A model generated the notes under the pieces. That model was not told the origin of the DNA and ran no database searches. It saw only the letters and a list, made by a program, of their open reading frames with translations. From Maribacter sp. (GTDB lineage: Bacteria; Bacteroidota; Bacteroidia; Flavobacteriales; Flavobacteriaceae), in assembly GCA_013001935.1 (NCBI GenBank), contig JABDKZ010000015.1, forward strand, positions 1 through 6,166: a DNA stretch of 6,166 nt. The letters run 5' to 3'. This document shows positions 4,603 through 6,166 of this stretch, piece after piece (within the stretch, counting starts at the first letter, position 1; each line of letters opens with the position of its first letter). A program made the translations under genes and the position numbers.

Positions 4603-6166
4603 TTACATATCTCTATAAAGCTCCAAACGTTCCCATTTGGTTTCTACTTCTTCTTGCGCTTGCTCAAGTAATTTAGCACCTAATTCTGCATCTTCTTTAA
4701 CCACTCGTGTAAAACGGGTTTCATTGTACATAAAATGGCTCAATGGTTTACTTGGTGCCTTGGAATCCAATCTGAACTTTTTACCTTTTGGTTTTGAAGG
4801 ATCAAAACGGAATAGCGGCCAGTAACCTGTCTCCACAGCCTTCTCTTGCTGCAATGCGCCATCCCTCAAATTGTAACCATGGTCACCACAATGTGAATAA
4901 GCAATAATCAATGAAGGTCCGTCATAGGCTTCTGCTTCTTCAATTGCTTTAAGTGTTTGCAAATCCTTGGCTCCGACCGCTACTTGGGCCACATAAACAT
5001 TACCATAGGACACTGCTTGTAATGCTAAGCTCTTCTTACCCGTTCTTTTACCTGAAACAGCGAACTTCGCACTTGCACCTAATGGTGTCGCTTTAGACAT
5101 TTGTCCACCGGTATTGGAGTAAATTTCTGTATCCAACACCATAATATTGATGTTCTCACCAGATGCCAATACGTGGTCAACACCACCAAAACCAATATCA
5201 TAAGCCCAACCATCACCACCAAGTATCCACACAGATTTTTTACGTAAGTACTGGATTAATCGTGACAATTTTTTAGCTTCTGGCTTGTTAATCGTAGCTA
5301 ACTTAGCTTTTAACTTATCAAGGTTTGCAAAGTTCTCTGCTTTTTCAGCTTCTGTTTTTTCTGGATTATTCAAAATAGCTTCTACCAATTCGGCACCAAC
5401 TTCTTTGTCTAATCCTTTTAATAAATTAGCTGAAGTTTCTTGCTTTTTAGAGAGTGCTAACTGCATTCCCAATCCAAATTCAGCATTATCCTCAAATAAT
5501 GAATTGGCCCAGGCAGGTCCTCTTCCAAATTCATTCGTCTTATATGGGGTTGTTGGTAAATTACCACCATAAATTGAAGAGCAACCAGTTGCATTGGCGA
5601 TCAGAATACTATCCCCATACAATTGTGTCAATAATTTAATATAAGGTGTTTCTCCACAACCGGAACATGCTCCTGAAAATTCAAATAAGGGCTCAAGGAA
5701 CTGAGAACCTTTAACATTTGTAATATTTAATTCTGCCCTATCATAATCTGGAAGATCAATAAAGTAATCCCAGTTCGGATCTTCAGCACCTTCAACTTTA
5801 AGTTTACTGTGCATATTGATCGATTTAAAGTTTGGATCTTCCTTGCTCACGGCAGGACATACGGCTACACAAAGGTCACAACCTGTACAATCCTGTGGAG
5901 CCACTTGCAATACATACGATTCTGTTTCCTTATCAAAAGGCCTACCTTTTGCAGGAACTGATTTTAGGGTTGAGGGAGCATTAGCTAATTCCTCATTGGA
6001 AACAACTTTTGCCCTAATAGCTGCATGGGGACAGATGACTACACACTTATTACATTGTGTACAGATACCCTCATCATCCCAAACAGGTACTCTATCAGCG
6101 ATTCCACGTTTCTCGAATTGCGTGGTTCCTGTTGGGAAAGTACCATCGACCGGGAAGGCACTTACC
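4603..6166 (-). CDS. nifJ: Pyruvate:ferredoxin (flavodoxin) oxidoreductase, C-terminal part (cut by window edge)
   Basis: The frame stays open from the stop codon (4603-4605) to the right edge, giving 520 codons of an enzyme usually near 1,180 residues. It catalyses CoA-dependent oxidative decarboxylation of pyruvate to acetyl-CoA with electrons passed to ferredoxin or flavodoxin, in the cytosol. Counting from the edge, the fragment begins before the ferredoxin domain with two [4Fe-4S] motifs: Cys35/38/41/45 (CTQCNKC) and Cys93/96/99/103 (CTGCDLC). The thiamine-pyrophosphate domain follows, with CSGCGET (Cys167/170), Cys195 (TGCSSIYGGNLPTTPY) and Cys426 (YSHCGDHG) as ligands of the third cluster. 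GGDGWAYDIGFGG and DTEIYSNTGGQ supply the TPP/Mg site. The chain ends about 94 residues after the last ligand Cys, so there is no long C-terminal extension of the Desulfovibrio africanus kind. Codon 5910-5908 is an internal TTG (Leu), not a start. The gene is followed by a probable terminator. Confidence 0.97.
   Translation of the reverse strand, partial: VSAFPVDGTFPTGTTQFEKRGIADRVPVWDDEGICTQCNKCVVICPHAAIRAKVVSNEELANAPSTLKSVPAKGRPFDKETESYVLQVAPQDCTGCDLCVAVCPAVSKEDPNFKSINMHSKLKVEGAEDPNWDYFIDLPDYDRAELNITNVKGSQFLEPLFEFSGACSGCGETPYIKLLTQLYGDSILIANATGCSSIYGGNLPTTPYKTNEFGRGPAWANSLFEDNAEFGLGMQLALSKKQETSANLLKGLDKEVGAELVEAILNNPEKTEAEKAENFANLDKLKAKLATINKPEAKKLSRLIQYLRKKSVWILGGDGWAYDIGFGGVDHVLASGENINIMVLDTEIYSNTGGQMSKATPLGASAKFAVSGKRTGKKSLALQAVSYGNVYVAQVAVGAKDLQTLKAIEEAEAYDGPSLIIAYSHCGDHGYNLRDGALQQEKAVETGYWPLFRFDPSKPKGKKFRLDSKAPSKPLSHFMYNETRFTRVVKEDAELGAKLLEQAQEEVETKWERLELYRDM

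Noticed and set aside
5285..5639. Plus-strand open frames within nifJ
   Set aside because: They are antisense to a clearly conserved part of the oxidoreductase, with low-complexity Ser/Ala-rich translations.
5908..5910. Possible nifJ start codon (TTG on the minus strand)
   Set aside because: The frame is open for another 85 codons to the window edge and encodes the first [4Fe-4S] motif of the ferredoxin domain, so this TTG is an internal leucine codon.

Overview
The window looks like chromosomal DNA from a member of the Bacteroidota, most likely a marine-type flavobacterium. The DNA is visibly AT-rich. The start codons have A/T-rich leaders without Shine-Dalgarno sequences. The candidate promoters resemble the Bacteroidota -33 TTG / -7 TAnnTTTG form rather than the E. 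coli form. The genus cannot be fixed from the sequence alone.

Left part (1-109): a strong intrinsic terminator (about 31-60) closes a plus-strand transcription unit lying outside the window. It is followed by a short leader with a possible -7 element.

Main block (110-4088, plus strand): four genes are packed with gaps of 10, 2 and 1 nt, so they almost certainly form one operon. In order they encode a GntP-family permease, a RidA-family (YjgF/YER057c/UK114) protein, a fold-type III PLP enzyme of the D-threonine aldolase / D-serine dehydratase family, and a peptidase family M19 (renal-type) dipeptidase. Read together they suggest a pathway for taking up and degrading a D-amino acid or D-hydroxy-amino acid, with D-serine the most attractive candidate. 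The permease would import the substrate, the dipeptidase would release D-residues from dipeptides, the PLP enzyme would eliminate or cleave them, and RidA would hydrolyse the enamine/imine intermediate. The families are well supported; the assembled pathway and its substrate are inference.

Right part (4098-6166, minus strand): this half is transcribed towards the operon. It holds the C-terminal 520 codons of a pyruvate:ferredoxin (flavodoxin) oxidoreductase (nifJ type), which runs off the right edge. Downstream of it is a small Cys-rich, probably all-helical protein (4098-4475) that weakly resembles HEPN-domain proteins. The 127-nt gap between these two genes holds a hairpin that may end nifJ transcription and a candidate promoter overlapped by an inverted repeat. 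The small gene and the dipeptidase gene converge with only 9 nt between their stop codons and no obvious terminator.

No tRNA, rRNA, CRISPR array, insertion sequence or other mobile element was seen. The window looks like ordinary chromosome carrying one interesting metabolic operon.
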